Shown one piece after another: positions 1-11,995 of a DNA stretch of 64,000 bases (positions are counted from its first letter, which is position 1; the number at the start of each line of letters is the position of its first letter). The DNA lies in the NCBI RefSeq assembly GCF_963675165.1, contig NC_087389.1, positions 3,010,001 to 3,074,000 of the forward strand, read 5' to 3'. Under the pieces are notes generated by a model. It searched no databases. It saw only the letters and a list, made by a program, of their open reading frames with translations, and had not been told where the DNA came from. The position numbers and the translations under genes are program-made. The stretch is from Halichondria panicea (lineage: Eukaryota; Porifera; Demospongiae; Suberitida; Halichondriidae).

Positions 1-270
1 GTATTACAGCTAGCCACTTTATTTGGATTTGGATTCCTGGATTTGCAAATAAAGCTTGAGCTTTCTCGAGTTATGGATATAATTATGGTTTTACTTTCAG
101 TGAAGCTATCTCTTCAGAATTGTTGTAGCATCATCTGTTCGCAAGAAGGTATTATGAGTTAGCCTTGCATTAAAACGACAGCTGCAAATGCCATTGTGAA
201 CTTTGTAGCTACACAATACTTACCACTAGTTCTAGCTAGCCGTTTAGCTGTATGCAAGCTATAATTGCAG
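1..270. repeat. Fragment of dispersed repeat (CTCGAG-TTATGG family)
   Basis: This stretch shares its text (GGATTT...GCAAATAAAGCTT...CTCGAGTTATGG, then a segment ending GAGTTAGCCTTGCA) with copies near 30,780-30,960, 49,650-49,920, 50,470-50,600 and 59,172-59,390. It has no coding signal. It is cut by the window edge. Confidence 0.6.
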
Positions 271-639
271 ATCTCCAATATTCATTATTGACCATGAAAT
301 GCACACTCAGATATATTAAAGACTGAGACCTTCAATTATTGCTGAATCAGCTAATACGCACCACGCACAAAGTTTTTAATGTTAAAAGACGGGCATGGTT
401 GTGTATTAGCTGGTTCAGTCGGTATTTTTCGGGGGGGAAAACATTTGTGGGTGAGCAATATTATTTTAGTCACTTCGTGGATAATATTTTCGTGTTTGCT
501 GCTTGCACTGCAGGTAGAGGTATAGGCAAGGTCGCTTCATTCGCGGGTAAAAATATTCATGGTCAGAACTTCAACCACGAATATTTTCCCCCTGGAAATT
601 ACCAGCTATACGTTAATTGAAGGTCCCAGTCCTTAATAA

Positions 640-879
640 CCGTACAGCAGGAAATTTTTCGTGAGGTACAAAATTTCGCGTTTTTCTAGGACAGACAGAA
701 GACGCGAAAATTAAAAACTGGGATAAACTCCCATGCACCAGTATTTCACGTGCAAAGCTATTGGTGGGTGTGGTTTCCTGGCATTGAAACACGGATATTA
801 GAATCCACGAAAATTTATGCTGAGCTCTAGAGCCAAATAGCGAAAATTTGCACCCACGAACATATTTCCCGCTATATGG
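640..879. mobile_element. MITE with CCGTACAGC...GCTATATGG ends
   Basis: This is a 240 bp non-coding element whose ends are imperfect inverted repeats. It is a diverged copy of the clean element at 43571-43809, sharing TTTCGCG, AACTGGGATAAACTCCCA and CCAAATAGCGAAAATTTGCACCC. The right flank is TA; the left flank has mutated. It was probably moved by a Tc1/mariner-type transposase, which is an inference from the TA target in other copies. Confidence 0.75.
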
Positions 880-1170
880 TAACCAAAACACATGTAATCC
901 CTTCAAGATTAGGCCTTAACAAAAATAATAATTATGCCTATTATTCTTTTTGACTATTGTCAAAAAATCCTCAAAAAGTCAGCCTATTCCATTAAAGATA
1001 ACACACTCATTCTGAAAAAACAATTTGTATTGTACAATGACCACAAAACCATCAATGGATAGCAGAGTTGCACTCCAAGAGCGTTTCTGTTTAACAGATC
1101 AGAGGGCGAAGTGCATGCCTGCCCTGCCTGCCTAGTGGCTAGTGCTACAGTAGTACAGATCTGTATACTA

Positions 1171-1304
1171 GTTCGACACTGTTTAGGAAGTTTCTACATG
1201 ATTTAGAAGCCCAAAGGGCTGGTTGTAGTATCCCGAACGCAGTGAGGGTTCTACTAGCCCTAAGGACTTCTAAATCATGTGGAAACTTCCTAAACAGTGT
1301 CTAA
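1171..1304. repeat. Foldback element (GTTCGACACTG...CAGTGTCTAA)
   Basis: The two halves are near-perfect inverted repeats: GGAAGTTTCTACATGATTTAG pairs with CTAAATCATGTGGAAACTTCC around a loop containing TATCCCGAAC. Half-copies lie at 14231-14321 and 15628-15711, and larger relatives at 17577-17711 and 27882-28015. The remaining sequence from 880 to 1771 shows no gene. Confidence 0.8.
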
Positions 1305-1771
1305 GCATTTTAGATCATAGCAACCATCAGTATTTAGCCAATCAGATTTGAATGTTCTTATCTAATCTTTGCTACATGATTTTCTAAGTGAAGTACATGA
1401 TTTCTAAATAAGTACATGATTTTCTAGAACACTTCCTTAGCCAATCAAATTGCAGTATTTATGGCAAACATGATAGATGTGTATAGCTACATTTTAAGTG
1501 AAATTAGGTCTACCAGACCTCTGAGGGTCAAATTATGGTAGTTTGGTGCCCTATTATTCTGATTATGCTAGTTCCTAGAAATCTCCCTATTATTAAAAAT
1601 TATGCTAGCATAAAGCCCTGTTCAAGATCACCAGACTAATGTTTCCATTAAGCTACTTTTTGTAATTTTAGCGAAGCCAATCATTCCGCAGCACTCGCGG
1701 GTGGTTGTGTGAGTTTTATTTATGGCAATAATTATGTTAATTGCATGTTAAAATTTCTGTAGTTTAACCAG

Positions 1772-3277
1772 TTTGTGTTGGTGATTCGAGAGATGTTGGT
1801 GAAAGTAGAGACCGAACACCAAACCTACCTCGACCATCTTTCTAAAATGGAAGAACAAACAAAGTAAGGATTTAACCAAAATATTTTTTATTACAGATCC
1901 TATTACAATATTTTGCAACTACTAAACGGTGGCAGCAGCATCACAAAGCGATAGCAAATAATTATATTGTAATTGCACAACATCACGATCACAAAAGTTT
2001 ATCTCAAATAATATTCAAAGAGTTGGCTCATTCGCAAAGGTTTTCACTTGCAAATCATTTTAGTAATATGGTATGTACATGAATTACAGTATACTGATGT
2101 AGCCTACCTGTAGCCATTATAATTATTGTAGGTCTACAGTTGCTTTTGCTCGGGAGGTTGCTGAACAGAAAGCTATGGACGATGCCATTGATAAGATTGA
2201 AGATATTTTTGGTGCAGATAAGTCCCAACATGTAGCAGGAACTACTTCTACACCTGTCTCCACAATAACTTCACAAGGGGTGAGTTGTGTTGTTTTTGTT
2301 TACTGTGTACACACATTTCGATAACACAGGGCTCAAACGATTTGCTTGGAGGTTTAATGAGTAAACCGTCACAAAATAATATATCTATGGCAGAATCAGC
2401 TTCCCAACAATCTACCGGCAGAGTTATAAGCTTTGAAAATCAACCACCAGCTTTAGAAATCTGGAAGTCGTCACCAGCTACTTTGCAACAAGCGTCCTCA
2501 TCATTGAAACCTAGTAACTATGCTCCATTAGTACCAGAAAACCGCGCTGCTCCTATCTCACAGAATTTGTTTACCAACGATCAATTTTCACCGGTGAGCT
2601 ACACGGCAGCACAGCGTAAACCTCAACCAGGATCTCGTATGCCAGTCAATCAGTCATCACAAGGCGACTTTCTACAGCGGTCTAGTGGTAATAACTTAAT
2701 CAGTGGGACAAAGAGCTATCTGTCAGCTGGAACGAATGGTGATTTGCTACAGCCAACAATCAGCAATCGTCACATAAGCGGAAATGTTGTACAGCCAACA
2801 AAAAATGTAGTTGTTGGTATGCAAACCAGCTATCCACAACATGGAAACCGACCTCAAGATTCTACCGCTCATGGAATCAAGCAGCAGCAGCAGCAACCAC
2901 TAGTTCCGATGCAAACAAACTCACCCACAAGTATGAGCCATATGGGTTGGTCATCGTCTATTGGGAACGTTAGTTCAACATCACAAAGAGAAAGCAATAC
3001 TAGCTGGCCTGCCAATATGGATAACAGTGTCGGTTTACGAACCGAACAGCTTCGAGATGGACAATTATTAAACAACATGTTGGGACAGAGCAGTCCGATG
3101 GGAGGTGTACAGCATAATATGACAGGCAACTATCAGCAGAGTAATACTGGAACTGGATTGGGACATCATAGTAGTATGAACTGGTCTTCTAACCCTGTAG
3201 GGGCCTCTATGATACCTCAGAGACAGCCCGATGCAAGCAAAGCTAACCCCTTTGCGAATTTGAGCTTTTTGAGTTAG
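1772..3277 (+). CDS. SCYL2: SCY1-like pseudokinase 2, C-terminal exons (5' end outside window)
   Basis: These are the last three exons of a SCYL2-type protein, a clathrin-associated pseudokinase that works in trans-Golgi and endosomal traffic. Exons are 1772-1863, 2132-2279 and 2330-3277, joined by GT-AG introns of 268 and 50 bp in matching phases (2, then 0). The first exon contains VLVIREML and EHQTYLDHLSKMEEQ, which match the end of the HEAT-like helical region of SCYL2. The last exon is a 315-residue tail rich in Ser, Gln and Asn. It opens with NDLLGG, holds a CAG-encoded run of five glutamines near 2880-2895, and ends with an NPF motif eight residues from the stop, a known EH-domain ligand. 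The pseudokinase domain and start codon lie left of the window. The stop codon is 141 bp from the stop of LIPT1 on the other strand. A diverged SCYL relative cannot be fully excluded. Confidence 0.85.
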
Positions 3278-3418
3278 TTCCAGTGAGTGTATACACACTA
3301 CAGTTATTTTTGTGACATGTAAGCAAGTTTTAGTTGAAACAGTATCGTACGTACATGTGTAGTAGCAATTACAAGCATAAATAATAGTTATTAGAGTACT
3401 ATTACACAGTGATAATTA

Positions 3419-5875
3419 CTACACACACAAGTTCTGTATCCAATCACGTACATATTCTAGTTTCTTGTCTGTGGTGAAAATTGAGGCTTTCATAGCGATG
3501 TTGATATCAGTGTGCCAAAATCGTGTGCCTGAAAATGCATGGATTCCGTAATTATTTTTGTGCTACATGTTGTTGATAATTACATACACTCTCTTGCCTT
3601 CCATTGCCTTGCATATAGCAGGTAAATCATCTGACCTCCAACTAATATCTAGTTTGACATTCTTTATGATACCTTGTTGAATTTCCATAGAGAGATGCTG
3701 TATATTCATGTACGTATACAGTGCAGCACTTAATTACCAAAATATAAACAAGCAGACTCACAGCATCCCCAAAGCTAAAGCGTTTTGTATTTTGTACTGT
3801 AAATTTTGGGGTCTTTCCATAGATCCAGTTCCATTCCTACACTTTGTGATACACAATAAAATAATGACCCAGTAATATTATAATTATAATAATTAACTTC
3901 ACCTGAAGTTCTTTCTTTATATCCATGACGCCTGGTAGTGTTAAAGGGTCAATGTCAATTACCTGCAATAGTAGTATAATAATTATTTTGTAGGGTTGGT
4001 AGATACGAAACAACTATTTCCGTATTACTGGAGCATCAAACATATGCGAACTTTGCATGCATGGGTTGAACCGCAAAACCTAAACCTAAATTAGTATACA
4101 CACGATCCTTCCCAGAATGCAATACATGTAGTTTAACCGAAAAAGGGTCAATTTTTCTGCTGATTTGGCTCATTCAAAAATCATCCGCAAAAAGACAAAA
4201 TTATATTTTAACATAATAACTTAGATTCAACGTCACTATCCTACTTGACTATGAGTACTCCTTCGGTGTGGGTCAGTTATGGGAGACACCAGAATACTTT
4301 CTACATCACCCTTGTGCAATAATTACAGGCATTTCTTTGCCCCTCCCCCCCCATGCAGCACTAGGATTAAATCGTGTTGGATGGCAGACATGAACCTGTT
4401 AAAATTTAAAATAGAGACATCTTAAGCTTAAATACTAAATGGATAATTCATGAAAAATAATGTGCACCAACAAAAATTAGTCTGCAATTTGAAAAAATTT
4501 ACCGTATTACTACAGTATACCACGTATTGCAGTAGAATAATTTTCTAGTTTTAATTTTCGTATGATGCTAAATTTCCGCTATACGATATACTTATTATAC
4601 TCAAATTATACAGCATACTATAAAATGTTTGGCGATGGTGATTTGGCGAAACAAGGTGAGGGTCGCAAAATGCAATCTCAATAAGTGATCTCTCCACCTG
4701 GATCAGTTCTTTAATAATTAGCTAGATTGATAACCTTGAACCGCATGTTCTCATCTGACCTCAAAGTGGCTAGAAGCCTACAGACGCTAGTAGAGCATAA
4801 TTTACACGCACAGCAGTAATACACACACAAACGAACACACTACCTTGCCTGTGCATAATTATAATAATGAACATCCCTCGTACAAAATAATTGATTACCC
4901 ATCTGTTTAAATCCACTTGATGAACATCGTAGAACTTTTCAGCTATTACACTGCAGACATCATTGTAGTTCATGCTTGGTTCAATATTGCATAAATTAAT
5001 CACATCAGAGGGTGTGCTTGCTGTAGCCCGAGACTCCCGTATACAAGCCTAAAATAAAAAGCAACGAATAATGGAATATTATAGTTAGTGCACAGCAGAC
5101 CTCAGAACTCGAAGTGAGAAGTTGACGAAGATTTTGTAGGTTCACATTCAACAATAGTGTGAAGTGGTGACAAGCTAAGTCTTTCAATAGCTTAGCAGAG
5201 CTACCCGAGACCTGCATAACAGAAGCGAAAAAACTACACGGTGAATCAATGACTCGTAAGAGAATACTAAGACATAATAATTATGATTATATGAAAACAG
5301 CACCTTGTTAAATTCTATTACAGTAATTTTTTGTTGGGAATTATTGTGTCCTGGGGGGGACAAATTAATATTAATATTCCATGACAAACCTTCCACTTAT
5401 CCTTGCAAATGATATCATCTTTCTTGTTGCGTTGCAGGTTGACCTTCCATTTCTGATTAACAGCGTCACAAATTAACTGCAAGTTACGTTTCCTATTGTA
5501 GTCTTGTCTTGATGAGAAAATGGTGCAGTTTGTGTTACCCAAGTCCTACAAAACAGTTACAAGAACAGCTATGGTATGGTGTAATTCAATGCTCACATGA
5601 TACACTGCTCCCCCACCAGATTTTCTGCGTACTAGAGTCATTCCTCTATTACGAAGAAGATGGAGATTTGCTTCTTTCCATGGATTCTAACAGTAAAGAA
5701 AGAAAGTTGTGTGTGCCTTGCTATAAACTGGGCTTACTTGATGTCTTCCAATAACAACCTGCAATAATTACATAGTATATGCACGCTAATAATTCAGAAC
5801 TTTAAACTTACACATGACGTGTTTCTCCAAAAGAATAGAATCCGTGCATGTGACAAGTTCAAATTTTTGAATACC
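3419..5875 (-). CDS. LIPT1: Lipoyl (amido)transferase 1, mitochondrial (first exon not found)
   Basis: LIPT1 moves lipoyl groups onto the E2 subunits of mitochondrial 2-oxoacid dehydrogenases. Ten exons on the minus strand join in phase: 5875-5812, 5758-5738, 5686-5597, 5545-5390, 5211-5101, 5048-4899, 3962-3903, 3836-3762, 3697-3598 and 3528-3419. Family landmarks in order: [40 protein letters not shown] (the RRxSGGG lipoate-binding loop of the LplA/LIPT1 fold), SGSSAK, then [12 protein letters not shown] in the C-terminal domain. Two features are unusual: VVIGRHQ is a 21 nt micro-exon, and the last intron starts with GC (AAG|GCAAGA), the only donor that keeps frame. Several introns are about 50 bp. 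The N-terminal exon with the targeting peptide should lie above 5875 but I could not recognise it; the next 1.6 kb holds two transposons. Confidence 0.93.
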
Positions 5876-6111
5876 CTGTATGTATTTAGCTCAAATTAAA
5901 GTGTGAAGGATATAATTATCTAAAAATGGATCAAAATTCCATACCATTATAACACCACTTATGCTTAACTAATTACAGCGTTACAAATTATAATTTTCCA
6001 GTGGTGTACGAAAAAACACTAATTCTAGTTTGGTGCTTATAGCGATAGAACACGTAGAAAAATTACACCTGTGTGCTACGAGGCTATAATAGTATGTATA
6101 CATGCAGTATA
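5876..6111. other. Putative 5' flank or first intron of LIPT1
   Basis: This AT-rich stretch lies upstream of the first recognised LIPT1 exon. A missing first exon may lie here or beyond the transposons at 6112-7522. No confident coding signal was seen. Confidence 0.3.
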
Positions 6112-6442
6112 TAGATGGGCGTGGCCCGCCTCCAAAGGGGAGACGGGTAGCAGCCCTATATAGCATTCGGTCTGCACTAACTATGAATATCATTAATATT
6201 AGCCGCGCCTCTAACCACAAAGCTCAGCTTGCTGCAGAGAGGGGAGGGGCTGGGAAGCCAACAAAATGCATTACGTAAGGGTTATACAATCTGATTGGTG
6301 CATATGCATTCCTGAATGCAAACTGCTTACGTAACGTAATCACTCTGCAATCTGATTGGTGCTGCATGATTTTCTGCAGCAGAACGAATGCTATATAGGG
6401 CTGCTACCCGTATCCCCTTTGGAGGCGGGCCACGCCCATCTA
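6112..6442. mobile_element. TAG...CTA inverted-repeat element with 9 bp target duplication
   Basis: The element is bounded by TAGATGGGCGTGGCCCGCC and its inverse GGCGGGCCACGCCCATCTA, with arms of about 70 bp. It is flanked on both sides by TGCAGTATA (6103-6111 and 6443-6451). The centre is non-coding and contains a duplicated CAATCTGATTGGTGC segment. Confidence 0.85.
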
Positions 6443-6449
6443 TGCAGTA

Positions 6450-7522
6450 TAGCCTCGATTCCAAGCCGCTGAGAAAGGCGGCCTGGTATACACTGTTTAC
6501 GCATGCGCCAGAATTACCCAGAACCTGGGTAATCGTAAATTGCAGTATAATTATTTATCAGTATTCTTATTCCGCATTAGTTTGTAAAACATTGATATCC
6601 GTTTCATTTATAATGATGTCATTGAAAAAAGAAATCTAGTCCAAGTTGTGTAATGGCTGCTACCTTCTCTTCTGCTCTCGCGTACGTGTTATCCTGTGTT
6701 GGAAAACCAGGTCTAGTCTTGAAAGACAAGCAGCTGGAGGCGTTGAAGTGTCTGTACGCTGGTGTTTATGTGGGTACCGTACCGACCGGCTATGTCAAGT
6801 CCCAGAGCAAGTCCATCTGCTTTCCAGACACTCCCTTTCTTGATTGATGTGAAGCTTGACAGGACTCTCTCTGAAAGAAGTGTTGTGATGGTGATTTCTC
6901 CTCTTGTTTCTCTGAGTGAAGCCATCTTCAAAGTGTTGGTGTGTCTGTTCGACGTTCAGTGCCATGCTCTCTGGAAGGAAGTATTGTTGTGACATTTGCC
7001 GAAAATTGGTCACAGAGTAAGTACGTGGTATCTGATCCAAGAACTGTGTGGCCTGAATGTGTTTACAATCCGAGGGACTTGTGTGTATCCGATCCGAGGG
7101 ACTTGTTGCTTGAGTGTGTATCCGGACTTGTTGCTTGAGTGTATTAATGGATAGTGCTTTCAATGGTAAATCTATTGTGTAAATCACATTATGTTACGTC
7201 ACAGCCACTGTACTTATCCACATTTATTTTTTCCCCACAGGTTTAAACTAATTTCTTATGAGATTAACTTGTCGCCTAAGTGTGTATCCGATCCGAGCCT
7301 CAAGTTAATGAATAAATCTACAGAGCTGATGTTTTACTTAGCTGTCTCTGTCTACAGTATATACAGAGAGGTAGCCTCTTCTTTTTCTTTTTTCTGTTCT
7401 TTATCACAATAACTGTTTTAACGTTCAATGAGATAAAATACGGTAGATAATAAATTAATTGTCCACCCACGTGCCAACAGTAAATACCAGGCCCACTATT
7501 CAAGGGGCTGGAGTCGAGGATA
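6450..7522 (+). mobile_element. TAG...ATA element carrying a RecQ-like gene fragment (Pack-MULE-like)
   Basis: The left end TAGCCTCGATTCCAAGCCGC and the right end (read inverted, TATCCTCGACTCCAGCCCC) are related inverted repeats. They also match the ends of the gene-free elements at 27208-27771 and 31491-32062. Nine-base flanks are TATGCAGTA (6441-6449) and CATGCAGTA (7523-7531), one mismatch. The inside holds a helicase-derived reading frame at 6653-6991. A 9 bp duplication with long terminal repeats is the pattern of Mutator-like elements; that assignment is an inference. It overlaps the duplication of the element to its left, so the two insertions share a target. Confidence 0.8.
6653..6991 (+). 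pseudogene. RecQ-like DNA helicase fragment, frameshifted
   Basis: The frame from the ATG at 6653 reads LKDKQLEALKCLYAG followed by VPTGYVKS, matching the start of the RecQ helicase core: a Q-motif region, then a Walker A motif (family PTGxGKS, with the second Gly changed to Val here). That frame stops at 6847. A different frame continues with PFLIDVKL and VVMVISPLVSL, the next conserved helicase block (motif Ia), until 6991. A frameshift of about one base near 6800-6835 therefore separates them. The DEAH box, helicase C domain and RQC region are absent. The fragment lies entirely inside the transposable element 6450-7522, so it is most simply a captured and decayed piece. It is not a working helicase. 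Confidence 0.75.
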
Positions 7523-7534
7523 CATGCAGTATAG

Positions 7535-10500
7535 ACTCTCGCTATTCTGGCTCTCGTGTTATAATAATTATATGAATAATATCTCTGAGTATACTCGATA
7601 TATACCGGCCATTTGCATGGTTTGGCACGGATTGCTAGCTAGATTTTTACTGCACAAAACTCACTCTGAAGTGTGGCCACTCCACCATTCCATATACTGG
7701 CCAGTGCTGGCTGCCTCAAACCATAGGTTTTGGGTGTGGTTTGGCAGATAAAATTGGATTGCACTTAAATAGACAGCAGAATGATTCATTATTCATTATC
7801 CTCGAGACAAAAACCGCAAAATTATATAGTCATTAGATTCGAGGTATAAGGCCATTTTTAAGTCGCGGCTATTTCCTGAAGTACAGCCACCTCGCTATTC
7901 CCCGGCCAAGCTGCTCTGTCCGGTGACCGGATTAACGAGAGTCTACTGCTACATTCCTTGCATAATAAAATATGCGAGTAACGCTTTAGACTGGAAACCA
8001 CTCTCTTTCCTTTGGAAAAGGGAATGGCCAGCTGCCGCGTTGAGAATTTTCCCATTGGAATGCAATTAGTACAAACCAAAAAATACGTTTGCGTGGGTGA
8101 TGTTACTTTTAGCCTCTACAACGACTGCCAGCTAGTGATGTGTTTATTACTCGAGGCTTATTGTAGTATGGCTAGAGCCATACTATTGTCGTTTGTGATG
8201 CAGTTTTAAGGACATTTTTAGCTACAGTTTCAGCATAAAAATTAGCCGCGGCCGTTATTCGAACGTGCGGTCGTCAAGGCAGTAATGACGACGTGAAATT
8301 ACTGATACGCGATTAATTACTGTACGAATCACAGTGAATAATAGGACAACATGCGATTAGTGCAGTAAGAACTAGCGTGTGGGCTATGGCACATATAAGA
8401 ATTTGTGATATTTGCATTCTTGTGTGAGCGCAAGATTCTTCGAGCACTGGGACAACTCTCAACATGGCAGCTGGCCAGTCCCTTTTTTGCATTCAGGCAA
8501 GGGTGGGGCTATCAACGTGACGTCATGTCAACGGTTTGGGAAAAAATTTCCATGGAAAAATGGTCCAGTGTCCGTTATAAGACATAGTGTGTTAGCCACA
8601 TTCAGTGTGGCAGCTATAATATATATAGGGCCTCCTCAATCAAACCTAAATTCTACATGGGTTCAGAGAACTAAAACAATCGGTCCTTAATTAATTAAAC
8701 ATACCAGTCCTCAAATGCTAGGTTGGTAAAAACGTCGTTTGACAAAGACTTGTAAACAACAATCTACAGAAAAGGTGAAGATTTATATATCACATTTAAC
8801 ATGACACCTTTCTTTAGCAACTAACCTCCCTAGTCGCTCCAGCCCATGCCATTTTTCTCTCACAGTTGTACTTACTTGTATGGGTTTAGCCAATACCCCA
8901 TGAATATCATTATCATTAGCACGGTAGTGCTAATAGTAGGGTTGGGTCGAAAACAGCAAAAAGGCCCCCTCTGGATCTCACCCAAGAAGCAAGACAAAGT
9001 TATTTTGAGTTTATATATCTGTTGCCCATATCATTTGTGACATTTGTGTGAAATATGAACTGAATTGAACATTGTATGAAAAAGTTATAAGAACAGCAAA
9101 ACAAAAAAAACAACCACTTTTTGTTCATCTTCTCCTCACGTTCATCAGTCAGTTAATCTAGAGAACTGTAGGTCCACAAGACAAACTAGTGACATATTAC
9201 TGTTCTCAGTCGCCTTGGGTAGTGCAGTAACTAATCTATTTCCTTCAAAGTTAAATTTGCTAGGGTGGAAGCCAGAGTGGAAGCTACGCCCTCTTTAATA
9301 GGTGCAGAGGTGAGGTCGCCATTGTTTACCTACTGAGCATGCTCAGACATAGCCAAAAGCACGGCCACGCCCCTATTATCTTAGCAACCACTTGAGGTCT
9401 ACAGCAACAGTAGTGTTTTAAACTGTCGATTCTTACCGCTCCAGTTAATGCTCATTATGTTGAAGCTCTTCATTGCATTCTGAGCCTGCTCTGTCTGAGC
9501 TTGTGATAATAAATTATTGCATGCATAAGACCAAAAAACTTATGAAAATTATTATAACAGACACAAACTGCAACAGTGCAAATAAAAATTCAGTACAGTT
9601 GCTAGCTCTTTTTATCCGCATAGTAAAGGTAGATTGCCACCTACTGAAGATATTTGATCTAGCTAGCACCGTAGATAAATCTATGCTAGTACCTGCGAAG
9701 AAAAATTGTAGGTACAAACAAGTGTAAAAAAATTTTGTGAAAAGAATAATGGTGAGAAGTAGGGTTGCATGTTGGATGAGTCGCTGGCAAAAGGATGTGA
9801 ACAAGATGGGTAACCCTAAAAGGAACGCCCATTAGAATAGACACAAAACGTCATCACTTAAAATATTGTACGTGGTTTCTCAGGACCACTTATTAACGCA
9901 TGCATGCAGCGAAAAAAGTTTACAAACAAGTGCAAAAAACATTTTGTGAAAAAATGGGGAAGAGTAGGGTTGGAAGAGCATGTGCACTGAAGTAACAAAA
10001 AGTTCGAACACAAGATTGTGGGTTGGTATAGTCTTGCATGCTCCAACTAGTTGGGGGTGGGGCACGATCTTTAACAGTTGGGTCCAGCACTACTTCGAGT
10101 TTTGGGTGGGCAGGGCTCATCTGTAGAGTCTCACATTTATTACACCATGTGTTTCGGTGCTGTAACAGAAAGAAACGTTAATTTGAAAAAGCCTCATTCA
10201 AATGCGTCATTATGCAAGTTGATGGTCAAATAGGTGATCAAGCGTCTCAAATAAAGAAAGAGGTGTAACGAGAAGTAGTGCTTTTTCACAAAATGTTTTT
10301 TGCACTTGTTAATTTGAGTGTTGGCCACGCCTCTCAGTGCAAAATTTACATGTGGTAATGGTGTGATTCCTGCAATCCGTGGAAACTGTAGATGGTCCCG
10401 TCCTCTCCGTACAAAGTTACGTGGGTGTGATAATCCTACTGCAATCTGACCAGAGTACAGTCTACACTAAGACTACAAATTTGGCTTCAAATGATGTAAT

Positions 10501-10897
10501 TGTGGTTTTGCATCATAGTGAGTAAATTTCCTGTTTGTGGCTTGTAAATACTACAGTAATTCTCCGTAAATTTAATTATGGCTTCCGTTATGTCATTGTT
10601 TACTATCAGAATTGGATAAAGAAACAACTTTTTCAGTTTTTCCAGCATCAATACCCAGGTCCTGAAGTGCAAGCCAGGTTCCAGAGTCACAGTACTAGTA
10701 GATATAGTATTCATGAACTGGCCACAGGAAAATTAGGATCCAGAACTGGGGATTACTAATTTGCCCAGAAATCAAAGTCAGTCCAAACAGGATATATCCA
10801 ATAAACTGGCCAATGTTAGAACACAAGACCTGCTATAAAAAAATATTGGCAAAGCGGATGCTGTTTATTTCTTTGCAAAGACTAACTTCTAGCATTA
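7535..10897. other. Intergenic region with dispersed repeats, no gene seen
   Basis: No conserved reading frame was found. Positions 8940-9110 repeat, diverged, at 49137-49290 (CCCCCTCTGGATCTCACCCAAGA, then GACATTTGTGTGAAA...CTGAATTGAACATTGTATGA). A segment with AAACAAGTG.AAAAAA.ATTTTGTGAAAA and GTAGGGTTG occurs twice, near 9715 and 9925, and inverted near 10,285. A solo arm of the GTCCCGTCC...CCGTACAA repeat is at about 10,393-10,440. Confidence 0.5.
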
Positions 10898-10899
10898 TA

Positions 10900-11207
10900 C
10901 AGTAGAACCTCGATTATCCGGCCCTCGATTATCCGGAACCTCGATTATCCGGCTTGGCAGTTTTCTTTTTAATCAGATTACATAATTCAGAAAATGGGCG
11001 TGTCCCTCAAATGCGCATGCGTGTTGCAGCTGTTACCATGGAGACATGCCTGCTTTTCTTTTGCGCATGCGCAGACAACATGCGGCACTGCTGTTCATCA
11101 ATAAAGTGGGTGGATCAAGGCGTGGTTTATCTATTCGATTATCCGGCATATTCACTTATCCGGCCTGCTTCTGGAACCAAGGTGTCCGGATAATCGAGGT
11201 TCTACTG
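10900..11207. mobile_element. Pogo-like MITE (CAGTAGAACCTCGATTATCCGG ends)
   Basis: The element is 308 bp, starts with CAGTAGAACCTCGATTATCC, ends with the inverse GGATAATCGAGGTTCTACTG, and is flanked by TA on both sides. The left end carries two extra tandem copies of the CCTCGATTATCCGG unit. Such ends and TA targets are typical of pogo/Tigger-derived MITEs. The inside contains GGGCGTGTCCCTCAAATGCGCATGCG. Relatives are at 14358-14590 and, broken, at 14627-14770. Confidence 0.85.
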
Positions 11208-11995
11208 TATTAGCTATCTAGGCAGTTTCAAGAAACTCTGGACACTCAAGTGGCAAGTAGGCAAGAGCTAAACTTACTCATTTTTGTCAATGTTTACTTT
11301 GTTGTATCTTAGTCAAACCTGGGTCATTAGTGTTCTTATTTGGTCTACTTGTAGTTACCAGTGTTGTCTATAGTCTAGGCCTATCTGTATCTGTCCAGCA
11401 CCCCCATTACTGATTTGCCCAGAAATCAAAGTCACAGAAAAAATTAATATCACCAGTTTTCTTTCATTCAATGTAACTATTCAGTTCCTTCTTACCACTT
11501 TATTTTTATATCATTCAGTAGCTTATTTATTCAGGATTATTTCTATATCATTTAATAGTGTTAGGCACCTTCTGATGAAAAGTTATCCTTGACAAAAGGA
11601 GTGTTACTGTTTTTGTTACTACCGCGAACTATGAATATCATTAACTCCCATAAGGGGCCATATAAATTGACAAATGAACTGTATAATACACACTTCCGGG
11701 AGTCTTAGTGTAGACTGAGTAGGTGGAATAAGAACAAAACTGTAGATATGCTTGGGTCCCGTCCTCATTCCGTACAACGGTGAGGGCAGCAATGCCCGTC
11801 TTAGCCCCTACTAAGGAGTCACTTCAGATCATCCACATTGTGCATAATTATAGAGCTAGTTAATACAGCAGTAAACCGGTTGCAAACCCGTACCCATAAT
11901 AGATACCCTCATTTCATTTGCACCTGCACCTTAATAGTAAAAAGGAGCACAACAACTTAATCTTGCAACAAAATTATAGTTACATGTAAATGTTT
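11208..11995. other. Intergenic 3' flank of NFYA
   Basis: No gene was seen. At about 11,696-11,815 there is a solo arm related to the element at 33246-33539 (CAAAACT...CCGTCCTCATTCCGTACAACGGTGAGGGC). Confidence 0.45.

Noticed and set aside
10534-10759. ORFs in the 7.5-10.9 kb spacer as small genes
   Set aside because: They have no conserved motifs, overlap on both strands, and lie in repeat-derived sequence.
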